In this document: positions 11,187-22,841 of the stretch, in pieces | Layout: each line of letters starts with the position of its first letter | How positions within the stretch are numbered: the stretch's first letter is position 1 | NCBI GenBank assembly: GCA_000697055.1 | Contig: JNDT01001961.1 | Coordinates: forward strand, 24,569-88,568 | Direction of reading: 5' to 3' | From: Saksenaea vasiformis B4078 | Taxonomy: Eukaryota; Mucoromycota; Mucoromycetes; Mucorales; Saksenaeaceae | Length of the DNA: 64,000 bases | Made by a program: the position numbers and the translations under genes | Notes under the pieces: generated by a model | Told to the model about the DNA's origin: nothing | Database searches by the model: none | The model's input: only the letters and a program-made list of their open reading frames with translations

Positions 11187-13329
11187 TTATTCTTTTACCT
11201 CCTCGGATCTAAAGATCTTTCCGCGTGCAGTTTTACCCGTCGTGCCAATCTTGAAGGTTTGCCAGATATAGTTTTTACATTTATTGGCATTAGGAAGATC
11301 TTGGATCATTTTGGCAATCGTGTTTTTTCGCAGTCCGAAAAAGTCCGGTCCGACAGGATTATGTCCGTAATCCATGTTTCGGATAGCGAATGCTCTTTTG
11401 GTTACAAAATTTGCATAGAAAGAAAAAAAATAATAATAATCAATGGGTAAAAATACACAAAATGGGATAGAGTAACACAATTTTGCTTATCTTTACCTTC
11501 TTACAGCAATTGTCCATACTGTTGTTGGCGTTGGTCCAAGATAAACATCACCCGGATTATCATCCGCCTCCAGTCGAAACTACACACACACACACAGAGA
11601 GAGAGAGAGAGTGAGTGTGTGTGAGAGAGTATATATAAATAACTTGTCAAATAACAAACAATAGAATGGAACTTACGATAGGTTCTTGTCCTCCATCCAA
11701 GATCTCACAAATGTACTGCGTATCACTTTTCGGGTCAACCATACTCCTGTACCACCTGCCTTTTGGTCAATGTCACTATCTCACAGTAAATATAGACCTA
11801 ACTTTTTGACTTTATAGCCCACCGGATAGATGTAACGTTGATTGTGAAATGCAGGTCGGTCATAGACTACCGAGCCTAAACTGTAGACTGTCCATGAATC
11901 AATTTCCACCGGAAGTCGATAATTGCCCTGGCTATCTCTTTCGACTTGAACAAAGGTACGGACATCATTGGCATTGGGTGGTTTGGTGTCTCGTTTTTTC
12001 CGTCGACCCACAGCTGTATGTGTTCTGGAGGGGAGTTCATGTGAAAGTGATCGTGGCCATTCTAAAAGAGCCGAAGGAGGAGGCAATGATAAACTAGGTG
12101 AAGTACGTGATCGAGGTAAATCATGCCGAGATGTAGGTGACAATTTCCTCTTTTTAACACTGGATTCCGTTGTTGTTGTTGTTGTTGGAGAAATACGGGT
12201 AATCGGTGGTAATCTCGTATCAAAATCATCCGAAAAACTCGCCAGTACAGGAGCAGAAGAGGATGAAGGTAAGATGTTGGAAGTAGGAGAGGAGGATGGC
12301 AGAGAGGAAGGTGGTATGGATGGTAAACTAAGTACACGTCGAACGGAGGAATCCGTGGCGGGTGATCCATTTCGACGTAATAACGCATGATAGTACGCCG
12401 GCTTTGAGATTCTGTGTGTCTATTGGTAAAAAGAAGAAAGAAAGAAAGAAATGATATCAGTGTCAGTTATTTTCTGAATTGCATATGCTTTTTTTGGTTA
12501 ATGGGTGTATAGAGAAAGAGACACAGAGAGAGAGAGAGAATGGGACGCATTGGGTTATGCACGAGGGTAAAAAGGGAGGGATGTAAAAAAAAAAAAGTGG
12601 CAAGCAAATATAGATTTTGGCAACAGAAGAAATACGCACTGGATGTAACTGGAGCATCACCTCAATGTGTTCATCTGTCGTTGTGTCGTATTTGCCATTG
12701 ATCTTTTCGTCCACCTTTTCATCTAAAAGCCATGATAATAGACCGTGACCTTCCCAAACAAAACGGCGATGGTCATTTAAACACCCAGACTCCTGGAAAT
12801 TGGCGCTGTATATTGCACAATCTGCATCGGGACACAGGAGTAGGATATCTGGACTGCAAGACAAGAAAGGAAAATTGAGGGAGAGGGGGATTATTACTAT
12901 TACTATTTACCTATAACCCTCTGACTGCTAAATAACTTACCAAGAAGAACATAATGTCATAAGACATTGTTTCAATGGGACGTCCACATATTCTTGCCCT
13001 TGTTTGTGATCAATCGTCAACATGAAACTGCACAGACATGTCGAGTCTGTGCCTTGAATTTTGTAAAACACCTTAACTAATTCGGATAAATCATTCGTAA
13101 CTTTGCAATAGAGTAACACACCCAAACACACGCACAAGCACACACCACTAAATGCTCCACCATTTACACGCGGCCCCTCCCCTCTCTCTTTCTCTCTTTC
13201 TCTCTCACACACACATATAAATAAACCATTTATTTTACCTTTAACATTCTTTTTCAAAACCAAACTGGTACTGCCTGCAGGACCAGAGACACACGTTTCA
13301 ACCGGGACGTCAGCACGATCAAAGGTCAT
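11187..13329 (-). CDS. FYRN/FYRC-domain chromatin-associated protein
   Basis: Multi-exon nuclear protein of about 470 residues with an FYRN-FYRC pair, the module found in MLL/Set1-type proteins and TBRG1. The start at 13329 gives MTFDRADVPVETCVSGPAGS. Exons then read VTNDLSELVKVFYKIQG and CPDILLLCPDADCAIYS, then a Ser/Pro-rich basic linker with KKRK. FYRN is WTVYSLGSVVYDRPAFHNQR followed by YIYPVGYK; a short intron joins it as VKK-WYRSMVDPKSDTQYICEI. FYRC includes EPIFRLEADDNPGDVY and GPTPTTVW, then AFAIRNMDYGHNPVGPDFFG with MIQDLPNANKCKNY. The protein ends FRSEEVKE. The N-terminal ~150 residues match nothing I recognise. No SET, PHD or bromodomain is seen, so it is a stand-alone FYR protein, probably a subunit rather than an enzyme. 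Confidence 0.78.
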
Positions 13330-14413
13330 GGTGGGAATTAGAAAAAGAATCGCGAAATGGTTTTAAAGGAAACCACGAAAAAAAGTATAAAAAATAATGT
13401 AACTGAGTTATTTTGCTGGATGCTTTTTAAGACAGACGGTACATGACCGTATTTAAGAAAGAAAAAAGAAGGCGTGTTCCCACAAGAACCAAAAGAGAAA
13501 GGATCGTTCCTTTTAAAAAGAACAAGTTGAAAAGAAGGAAAGAAAGAGAGAGAGAGAGAGGAAGAGAAAGAAGAAGAGGGAAAGAGAGGGAGAGAGAGAA
13601 AGAGAGAGAGAAAGAGAAAGAGAGAGGAAAGAGTGGGCTGTCTTAAAGAGGAGTTGAAACCCAGCCATCAAAGAGAATATAGAGAGAGAGATATAGACAC
13701 AGACACATACGTAGAGACAAGCGAGAGAATCACATACCAACAATGAATGTAACTTTCAATTGTAACCACCATCGACATTACGTGAGTTTGTTTATACTAA
13801 ACATCATCCTTTCGTTCATTATAAAATAGATAACATGACCTTTGCAATGAAAAAGACAAAAAGGCTTTCTGGAAATCCATTACCGTTCCTGGAGGAAATC
13901 TCATCCACGTGTACATCCCATAATGAGAGATTAATCGGCCCAAGGACCGATCACTGTTTCACAACAGATCGAGAAGATCAATATCGGGGACTACTTTGTC
14001 TCTCTTTTTCAAAACGATAACCTCACATTTTTTACCCACAACTGAAAATTACCAAAATCGTTGTTCTTCATGTTACACTTTTTTTTTTTTACTCTTGACA
14101 AATCCCTCTCATTCCCCCTTTTTTCTCGCAACTCTCCCCTTAATAACCATTGATGACATTCATATAAAAAGGAAATGACATATTTCTATCTCTTTTTTTC
14201 TTTTCTTATTTTGGGGATTCATCAAAGTTAGGGGATCCTGATAATCGGGTCTTCGGTCATTCAACTTTAATTGTGATTTCTTCTTCCCGGAGAAAGATAG
14301 TATACCAATAAGCTGTTGTAGTCGTCATTGCTAAAACTTTCCTTTCTTTCTCTGTGGAAATCTTAGCTTGAAACATTTTCACTTAAAAAAAAATAGTCGT
14401 TCTATTGTAAATA
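13330..14413. other. Intergenic region with GA-rich tract
   Basis: Upstream region of the FYR gene and downstream flank of the Rieske gene. Apart from the purine tract listed separately, no coding region is supported; the open frames here come from Arg/Glu or Leu/Ser homopolymer-like translation. Confidence 0.6.
13524..13632. repeat. GA-rich polypurine tract
   Basis: About 110 bases of almost pure purine on the plus strand, made of GA, GGAAA and GAAA units. It lies 200-300 bases upstream of the FYR gene start. Such tracts are common nucleosome-depleted promoter elements (GAGA/CT tracts), and similar shorter CT tracts occur in many promoters and introns of this window. Confidence 0.8.
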
Positions 14414-15444
14414 TCACCAATCGTTCACTTTGCATGGATGCACGGTTCTTCCCTTGGGACCGGTACCATTCTCAAGACCAAATTGCCAATTATGTTTGGT
14501 ACATATCACCGTGTTGCCAACCACCTGTCCCCACGAAGAAAGATCGACACCCTTATGGGGACAGAATCGGTCACATTCGTACACCTCACCCGCTCCCGTT
14601 CTGACCCGGATACGATTGGTGCTGATGGCTTTAATCGGCCGACCAGTAAAGACTCGAACTTTTTCTTCTTGTGACGCCTGCCCCTTTGGAACATCGACTG
14701 ATTCTCCTGATTGTTGTTGTTGTTGTTGCTGCACGTCATTGCCTTGTACTTCTTGACGGTATTTTCTTTTCCTTTCCCTAGACTTGTAACCTAACAAATG
14801 CCATTCATCCAATGAAGGGCTGTCCAAAAAAAAAAAAAAAAAGGAAGGAAGGGGAACTTACTGCCATCCCAGTCTGGATCGATCGACCGGCGTAACAAAT
14901 CTCTAACGAATGGAAGCAGTTCGATCACCTGTGAACGAATAAATTTCAACCATCCAATCATGTGAGTTGCTAGTGACACAAGCATAGGTAGGACTCGGAA
15001 ATTTCCACTCTTACCGTCCAACTATGATCCGAAAGTGCACGGAGATCACGAACCTAACCAAAGAAAAAACATAAACATCTCCTCCCACTCTCCCAACACT
15101 AAGTGTTATTTTTTTTTGGCTTACAAAGTAAAGTCGGTTCTTTTCCAAAATAGCAATGTCATCTTCTATTTGTTCTTCTGTCCACGACCGCTCTACACCA
15201 ATCTGTTCCAGTAACGTTGACGTTCTCTGTGAAAAGGGGGAGTTGGCCACTGTTAGTATTTCTTTATAAGGAAAAGAATTCAGCACGAACCATGGAATCT
15301 GGGAGAGGAACAGGCTCCGGTTCCTGTTCTGTCAAATCATGAATCGATGCATTGCTTTCATTGACTACTACGAATTTTACCAGTTGTTCCTGTCGACTGA
15401 AGGTACTGCTGTAATAAATCTAATGTGTTCTTGTGTTTACCCAT
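14414..15444 (-). CDS. Rieske [2Fe-2S] domain protein with helical N-terminal region
   Basis: Rieske ferredoxin-type protein of about 230 residues. The cluster ligands are intact: C-P-H in DRFCPHKGVDLSSW and C-T-K-H in VICTKHNWQFGLENG, followed by the usual Gly/Pro loop (NGTGPKGRTVHP). Upstream exons begin at 15444 with MGKHKNTLDLLQQYLQS, then EPEPVPLPDSM and RTSTLLEQIGVERSWTEEQI. A segment DLRALSDHSWTVIELLPFVR follows that reads like a small helical SAM-type module. A poly-Gln run precedes the Rieske fold. Introns end at clear AG sites. The join between DPDWDG (about 14862) and SPSLDEWHLLGYK (about 14819) is off by one base with the only obvious GT-AG pair, so this junction is unresolved. 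It could be an electron-transfer partner or part of an oxygenase; no catalytic oxygenase domain is present. Confidence 0.72.
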
Positions 15445-15897
15445 GACAGAAACACCGGCCTTCTGCAATGTGGGGTTTGGAAAAGAAGAACCACGCCTTC
15501 ATGGGCTGAGAAGCAGAAGCAGTCCTTGACCACAGTTTCAACAGTCATGTGCTGCTGGATTCTTTTTTTTTTTTAATTAAAGGGTACTTCGATTCTCACT
15601 CGTCCTTTCATATTCAAGAGATTGACAAGCATTCTAATGGTGTAGATGCCTAAGTCTATGTCATTATGAAGCGAAAAATAAGGTCATGATTGAATTCAAT
15701 TATCAACTACTGTGAGTTAAAGACGGATGTCGTCACTAAAAAAAACCTTAATTCAATCAACAGTACACCATGTTAAGCTCTCCTCTCATGTGCCAGGTCA
15801 TTATTATCATCATCATCATCATCCATGATAGTATAATACCATTGTCCTCTGACTCCTTTTTCCTCAGCTGATACCATCGTCAATTTTATTATTTTAC
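15445..15897. other. Intergenic region
   Basis: Between the Rieske gene start and the coiled-coil gene stop. It contains a T-run near 15566-15575 and an ATC/ATT repeat near 15801-15820. Nothing coding is supported. Confidence 0.6.
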
Positions 15898-16946
15898 TTA
15901 TTTATCTGTTTCTGATTTCAGCTGGTTGATCTCGTAAATCAGTGATGGGATATCATTCATGCGTTGATCAATGTGATATTGTCGTTCTTCAAGCATTGCT
16001 TGTAATTTGGATAACGTGTTTTTTGTTTCTTCGTCATTTTCCGCTTCCTCTCTCAGTAGTTCACATTCTTCATATATATCTTGCATATCTGCAATCTCAC
16101 TCTCAAACGATTCCAGTCGCTTCTTTGTCGCCTCCACCTCCTCAGGTAACACCAATGTCTCTTTGAGTGAGGCTAGCTCTTTCCGACTAGCCTCTATCTG
16201 CGCCTCATGTTCCTTGATCTCTTTGCGCACTTGGTTCGTTTTTTCGCCAATGGTTTTCAGTTTGCTTTGTAATGCTTTGTTCTCCTCTTGTTCTTTTCGC
16301 AACGTCTCATGTTGCAACTCCTTATGACTGAACAAGGGTGATGGTGACGCATCCTCTTCCTCTAGTAAGCCCTGCTTCAGTTCTGTCAATGGAATAGGTG
16401 TCGCTGGGTCGCTGTATTTGGAGGGTGATCGGGATCCTCGCTCCGGTAACGAGATCACGCTATCTGGTTTTTCTCGTAAAGGACTTCTTGCTGGTGATGA
16501 TTTTGAATCAAATACTCTGAACGCTTTCAGCTACAAAGAAGAAACAATAACACATCGTACGTAAGCTCGTAGAATAAAAAACAAAACGTTATCGGAACTT
16601 GCCTTGCCGTCATGTGTCTATACAGGAAAAACCAGTAAGAACTAAGCACACAAAACAGTAGTGCGATGGATAAACTGACCTGTGAACGTGCCCCATTTGT
16701 TTTTAATCGCAATGGAATCGGGGTCTTGTCACCTACAAGATTTTCCTACGGCAATGCTTAGTTATTGATAATATATTGTAAAACCATGCGTTACTTTTCC
16801 ATAGAATGCTGTCTTTTGAAGATCGCGTGCTGGTGAAGACTACAAGAAAGACAAATCAGATCGATGCCATGCTTCATTGTCTTTGGACTTACTGCAACAC
16901 TGCTAGGTGTAGATGGAACCGAGGGTGTGTTCTCGTTTGAGGCCAT
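15898..16946 (-). CDS. Coiled-coil protein of unknown function
   Basis: Not recognised. The start at 16946 gives MASNENTPSVPSTPSSVAVS, a Ser/Pro-rich leader with several SP/TP sites. Short exons follow with RDLQKTAFYGK, PIPLRLKTNGARSQ, LKAFRVFDSKSSPARSPLRE and a larger final exon. That exon holds ERGSRSPSKYSDPATPIPL and then about 130 residues of heptad-rich coiled coil (KTIGEKTNQVRKEIKEHEAQ onward, ESEIADMQDIYEECELLREE), ending EINQLKSETDK. Four introns of about 50-80 nt are implied, but the small exons were not all verified. The layout of proline-directed phosphosites followed by a coiled coil suggests a cytoskeletal or kinetochore-type scaffold. That is only an inference. Confidence 0.6.
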
Positions 16947-18587
16947 GAAGAAGAATGCTTTATCAGAAAACACGGTTTTCACTGCACGAAACAAGAGCCA
17001 ATTCAGACAACGGAAAGTGGAACAGTCACAGGAACGACTTAACACGAATGAATTGCCACGCGTTGGTAAGACGCCAACCTGATTTTAAGGGCCAGATGAC
17101 GCATCACTTTTGTTGCCTAGATTTTATGGGCCACATGAGAGGACGGGAAGTTGAAATAAAGCCAGAAAAAAAAGGCTTTTTTTTTCCTCGGCATCGTCCG
17201 TTGTGGCACAATAAATGACTCTGACACAAAAGAAAAGGGCGAGTCCGTCCATGCTAACTGTGATCCTCAGTAGATAAATCAATTGTATTTCGCCATTGTA
17301 CCGTAATGTAACGAGGGGCCCTCGTATACTGTTTCCTAAAATTAATGTGGCACCGCCGTCAATTATGAAGTCGGGGGTTGACAAAGGTACAAGTCATAGA
17401 TCCAGCAGAAAGATTTTCGCATGGTGACAGAAAAAAAGTTGTCCCGCAAGGTTTGGCAGATCGAAATGAATAGTCAATTTCGTTTACAAAGAGAGCCGAG
17501 TCATGTTGTTCATAAGTGTTGTTGCTGTCCTGAACCACATTCATGCCTGTTTCCTTTTACTTTCTTTATCGTCAGATGTATGTTATGTTTACATCAGATT
17601 TACGTTAGATTTGTGACATACATGTTACACTGTTTATAATGTGTTAGACAATTCTTGCATTGCGACATCTATTTCCAAATAAAGTGTATCAAGGAGTCAT
17701 CCCTGTGATTGCCAATTAAGTGCTTATCACCGCCATGCCGATTTTTTTTTATCATTACGTGACACGTCGTTGTTGAGAAAGCGAGTTCTGTCACTTCTTA
17801 TCCTATCTGCCTCTCATAAAAACAAACCCAGTCCACCAATACCTTCCGGGAAAACACGACGGAAATCCTTCCTGCCTACCAAAGAATTCGGGGTACGTTC
17901 TTTACATAGACGATCATTTTTTACGAGGTGTAGTGGTTGCTGCTTGAGCACGTGTATGCCGTTTGAACTTTGCGTAGGATGCATATTTACTGTACACAGT
18001 AGCGGTAGCAATGAAAAGGTCACCGGGGACTTTGGTTAGTCCTTTTTTCTTTTCGGGAACAAGGCAGCAGGTGGACGCGTCTTTTCTCTTTTTCTTCTTC
18101 TTCTTTCCGGGGAGAATGCCATAGAGGCATCTGGTATAACTTGCAGGCTATTTCAGGAATGGAATCATTCCCTATTCCAAAAGACAATCAGGAGACCCAA
18201 AAACAGATGCAAATTGACGATGTTACCCGCATGAATGGGCGCCTCTGTCTCTCCATCTGTGTAAGAAAAAAAAGGCGATGTCGGGAATTTAATTTGGCAA
18301 ACTGTCAATTCTGACTTTTTCAGTCTGTTCGATTCTTTGCAAAAGAAATACGATCCCGCTAATCACTTTTTGCTCCCACAAATATGTCTCATCGAGAACT
18401 TGATTCTATATAAATAGGCAGTTTCAAGTTTTACAAAGAGCTACGTGCTTCCAGCAATAGGTAACGTATTGTCTAGTTCGCTCAGTGACGGTACAACCTT
18501 CGGTGAAATAATAGTTCATTAACAAGGTAACATCCTCGGTGAGAAAAAAAAATTATGAATTATCATAAATTTGCAGAATCAATAGAC

Positions 18588-18650
<63 letters not shown>

Positions 18651-20059
18651 CTGCATAGCCAAATACGAATACCTCGGTGCTATTCGGTTACCTCGAAGGC
18701 ATACATACAATCCATTTTCTGCTTTTTGTTCTTCTGTTTTTTTTTTTTTACTGATACCTAATCAGCGTATTCCATGAATGAATGACGTGCTTTTATGGCG
18801 ACTGAAGTAGATGTTATCATGCATTCGTTTGACTAAAAAAGGCTAAAGAGATGTTTGGCTATTTCATTGACAATAGGGGTTAAATCCATCTTGCCAGCCG
18901 CCTCATCCGTGAGGTATCCGATCATTTTGTGTCACCAAAATAGTAAGCCTAACTTTTTTTCGGCAAATAGTACTAGTTATAGCACTTGCAAGAGACAAGC
19001 CTATTTCTGGAGATTCATGGCGGAGACATACACTGCAATTAAGAATGTCCAATTTGAATGAAGTAAACTCCTCTTAAAATAGCTAAATAATTTGTCCAGC
19101 GTTTTATCTATCACCGGAGGTATGATCTCAGAGAGAGGAGAGTGACCTATTTAACGTTGTATCTATTTTTACCAAACGGGCAACTCTATGGATTTGCCAT
19201 TGTTAGTTCAAAAGATAAACTAGAACATCACGTTTGGTCAATACGAATTTGGTCATGTCGAACAATGCAGTTACGCTATTTGTGTATTAAAAAAATTTAA
19301 AGTTACTATCAAAGTAGAGAATGAAGAAGAAGAAGAAATCGCTAGTGCAGGGTTTCCTTGCCAAGAGAAATGGTTGATCTTTGCTAGCTGCACAATGACA
19401 AGGAGAATAAGCGGAACGAATCGTTAGAACCATCGAGTTTCTCCAGGTCCCCAATGAAACGCGTCATTGCACGTAGCATAAACACCCTGAAGACACGGAC
19501 AAAGTGCGCAGCTAATTTATAGATAGCGACACAAACGAACAACCTTCTTTATGCTCGGATGCGTAATATTTTGCAGTTCATTTACGTAGCTTGCTACATA
19601 TCCGGGAAAAACACGGGTTACTTTCGACACCTAGCGTGCGTGCGTTGCATGAAAAAGTGATAGCAGTTGGATAACAGTAGGGATAAATGAAATAATAATA
19701 ATAATAACTGATTGTCTTTAATAAGCCTGGTCTGTCTGTATATCTGTATATCTGTCTGTATGCCTTAGTCGGTGCTAATGATCATGGTATGTATAAAGAT
19801 TTCACTACACAAGGTTAGTCAAACTTACGCGAATGAATAGGTAAAAAAAAAAAAGGACGTTTTGCTTTTTTTCTTTTTTTTTTTCCTTTATGTTTCCCAG
19901 AACCTGAAAATGTTCGGATATATGCATGCAAACCATCAAAGTTCCCGTAACGTAGACCGTCTATTTATCACTGGTGCTCGATTAATAGCCAAGAGGGCTC
20001 CTTCTTTGTCCTGTAGCAGCCAATTCTAAACTTCCTCTTTCTTTTTTCTATTGTTTTCG
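16947..20059. other. 3.1-kb gene-free region
   Basis: No coding exon recognised on either strand. It holds a CA microsatellite (listed separately), an imperfect CTGTCTGTATAT repeat near 19732-19762, an AATAAT run near 19691-19706 and several poly-T runs. The right end is the promoter of the LrgAB-like gene. A frame at 17770-18039 (+) is open but rich in Ser, Cys and Arg and matches nothing known. Confidence 0.55.
18591..18648. repeat. (AC)n microsatellite
   Basis: Twenty-eight to twenty-nine uninterrupted AC dinucleotides, far the longest simple repeat in the window. It should be highly length-variable between strains. Confidence 0.97.
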
Positions 20060-21871
20060 ATGAATGTTGTAGGTCTATTTTTCAGGAGATGGTCTGTGCG
20101 CGTCCTTTATTTTATGGTGATGTTGATGTTCATTCTGGCGCTGGACCGTATTATCAAAGGCCCCATCGGCTTCCACAACTTCCCTGCTAGTGTGGCCGGC
20201 ATGTTAATTGTTTATTTGATACTCTGTATTTCACATATTATCAACGCCACTTTCACCTACAGAGCAGTAGCACGGGTCGAAGCCCCAGCTGGATTTGCCG
20301 TACGAATTATGAATGTCATGTTTATCCCTAGTCTTCTTGGTTTGGTCAAAAGTCCACCCATTTCGGCGATCCTTGTCCTGAAAATGGCCGTTGTTTTTGG
20401 TAAAAAAAAAAAAGGGATAGTGCTTTGAAAACATTTTACTTATCGCCTCCCTCTTTTTAGTGACGGGCTATATTATTGACTTTGTATTATGTACCGTCCT
20501 GGTTCGCTGTGTCCGTTTATTCCTTTCACGATGGCTGTTCCCGACAACACGCCAAGAAGCACCCCAAGATATGGAGAACCAAGTGCAGTCTACCTCGTCC
20601 ACAGCAAGTGAAAGTGACACGTCCACCAGTGATACAGCCACGGGTGAAATTGTTATGCATGAAACACAAAACGGAAAAGAAAAAGGGGATAATAATAATA
20701 ATAGTAACCTATCTTTTCGTCAACGGGTGGTTTTATGGATTAGCAACCGGATAACACTGGATGACGAGGTCTTGATCCTTATTTTTATCTTGTCCGTTGC
20801 CATCTATCTCCCCCTCCCCAACGCTTCGCCTGCGATGCCATTTTTCAGACTTTGTATGTACCTATCACTGACATTCCTTACCTACGGCCTCGCCAAAACT
20901 GTGCCATCAAACATCATCAAGTTCTGTCATCCACTGATACCGACGCTTGTCTTGACATTGCTTGGCATTCTCTATTTTGAGGCTGTCAAAGGAGGCAACT
21001 TGCTGTCAGGCATGGATCATTATACAGCAGGTCACATTTTCCTGGACGTCGTCCAACAGCCTGCATGGCCCGGTGCAGGCGACGTTCTCTCTTCCGCCAT
21101 GGATGTGTCGATTGTTTCGTTGGCATTCACCGTCTACCTATCCCAACCGCGCGATAGATATATTGTAAGTTGCCCGCATCTCTTCGTATCACTCATCTTT
21201 TTTTTTTTTTTTCCTTCAGTGGGTAGTTCTGTTATGTTGTGTTCCATTCATGGTTCTTTTTATTATGCTCTTGGGACCACTGTATGCTCGAGGCATTGGT
21301 ATTACGCAAGAACTTAGTTTAGCGCTGTCAACACGGTACTATTCTCTTTTCCCTTGGATCATAAGGCCATCCTTCTAAACTGCATGGTATCATAGATCGG
21401 TGACGGCTTCGGTTGGGATTGGATTAACCTACATCATGCATTCGAACACCAGCATAGCAGCGTGTCTCACTGTCCTGACAGGTATGTCTGGTCCACTACT
21501 AGGGCCACATTTATTAAAACTGGCGAGGGTTAAGCCAGGTAAGGGGAACGCGATATTGAGGGAAAAGAAAAGACGTCAGTCTGACATACAACCACCCCCA
21601 ATAGACGATTACTTAACAGTGGGAATTGCCATGGGAAGTAACTCCCATGGTATAGCTACAGGTAACTTCACATGGGTGGTGAAGGAGCAAACAAACTTAT
21701 CCATTTCCATCAGCCTACTTGTATGAAAAAGATCGGCCAGCTAGCAGTGTTGCATCCTTATCCTTTGCATTCTACAGCATTTTCTCTGTTATTTTCACCA
21801 TGATTCCTCCCTTGGCTGATTTGATACGAAAAGCGGCAGGCTACTCTGGCGATGATCCGGTGTATAACTGA
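20060..21871 (+). CDS. LrgA/LrgB-type membrane transporter (PLGG1-like)
   Basis: Polytopic membrane protein of about 530 residues that fuses an LrgA-like N-terminal half and an LrgB-like C-terminal half, the arrangement of plant plastid glycolate/glycerate translocator PLGG1. The ATG at 20060 gives MNVVGLFFRRWSVRVLYFMV. The first half includes FHNFPASVAGMLIVYLILC. A Thr/Ser-rich hydrophilic loop (about 20560-20700) separates the halves. The LrgB half carries SVTASVGIGLTYIMHSNTSI, GMSGPLLGPHLLKLARV and the conserved IAMGSNSHGIATA, joined across a 50-nt intron (21661-21710) to YLYEKDRPASSVASLSFAFY. It ends AGYSGDDPVYN at 21869-21871. Other introns lie near 20400-20459, 21165-21219 and 21338-21396. 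In bacteria the pair affects murein hydrolase export. In a fungus a carboxylate-transport role is inferred from PLGG1. Confidence 0.82.
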
Positions 21872-22131
21872 TAGAAAGCCAACGTTCCATGCCCGCTTCC
21901 CGTCCCCCCCCCCTTTTTTTTTCTTTTTTCCTTTTAGTTGGGCATGTTTAAATTTTTTTTTTTTGGTAGATGAAAGACCACGTTTGAGTGCTATGTTTAA
22001 CTAAAAAAAAAGTTGAATGTTTTACATAATCCAAGCAAGTTGGTTCCTCTTTAGTAACGCGCCAACTTTAGATTTGCTACCAAATTTTTTCCCCCTTTTG
22101 TCTATCTCATTCTGATCCCAGGATATCATAT

Positions 22132-22841
22132 CTAATCACTTGGCTGATCATCTTCATCCGATTCTCCCTCCTCATCGTCATCCACTATATCAGCGGTATC
22201 CTAGAACAGAGACGTGAGTACAGATAGCGTAAAAGCGGGGGAAAAAAAGCGATGCGTACAAATTCATAGGCTGCAGTGGCATCTTGCAGCAATTTCTTTA
22301 TAGTCTCGTTCTTTGGGTTGACCATCTTGATAGGTGTGAGATGGTTGTTATTTTGGATACTACATCACCCTATTCAGCAAAGATACACTTATCTTCTTCC
22401 ATGGTTCACTTACCGCGGGTCAGCACCACCTTCCAATAAAAGTTCTACCATAATGGCTGCGACTTCCTCATCCTTGTTTTCATACTGTACCGCGCAATGC
22501 AACGGGGTGTTGCCTTCCAATCGGTTCTTGATATCTAAATCGATATCATCGTGATTGACAAGTGCCTCAAGACATCCTATAGAGCCATTTTTGGCACTAC
22601 CGGGGAGTTACAAACGCATGCCAAACACACTTTCTCCTTCTTACGCGTTATGTGCAGCTGTGTTGCCAATACTGTCCGTGTGGTTAACGTTGCATTGGTT
22701 TCGGCCCAAAATCTCGAGTAATTCCTCTTCCTGGTCAGCTCTGCATGCAGCAAGCATAATTTCATCTAACAAAAAACACAGTCAACAGTAGGTTATGGGA
22801 TGGAGGTATTTACTGTCGGATGCGCCTTCGTCGGTGGTCAT
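22132..22841 (-). CDS. Small ankyrin-repeat protein
   Basis: Four-exon gene of about 195 residues. Exon 1 is short (start 22841, MTTDEGASD) and joins in phase 1 to NEIMLAACRADQEEELLEIL. The ankyrin repeats then read SIGNTAAHNAAKNGSIGCLE, with a 50-nt intron inside HNA-AKNG, then RLEGNTPLHCAVQYENKDEE. MVELLLEGGADPR and a last repeat, NRSGDTALDLV, follow. The C terminus is a short acidic tail, DDDEEGESDEDDQPSD. It is small and repeat-only, with an acidic end, like yeast Yar1-type chaperones, but not close enough to assign. Partner unknown. Confidence 0.78.

Noticed and set aside
13513..13743. Open frames in the GA/CT-rich tract upstream of the FYR gene
   Set aside because: They arise from simple repeats (Arg/Glu or Leu/Ser) and have no plausible protein fold.
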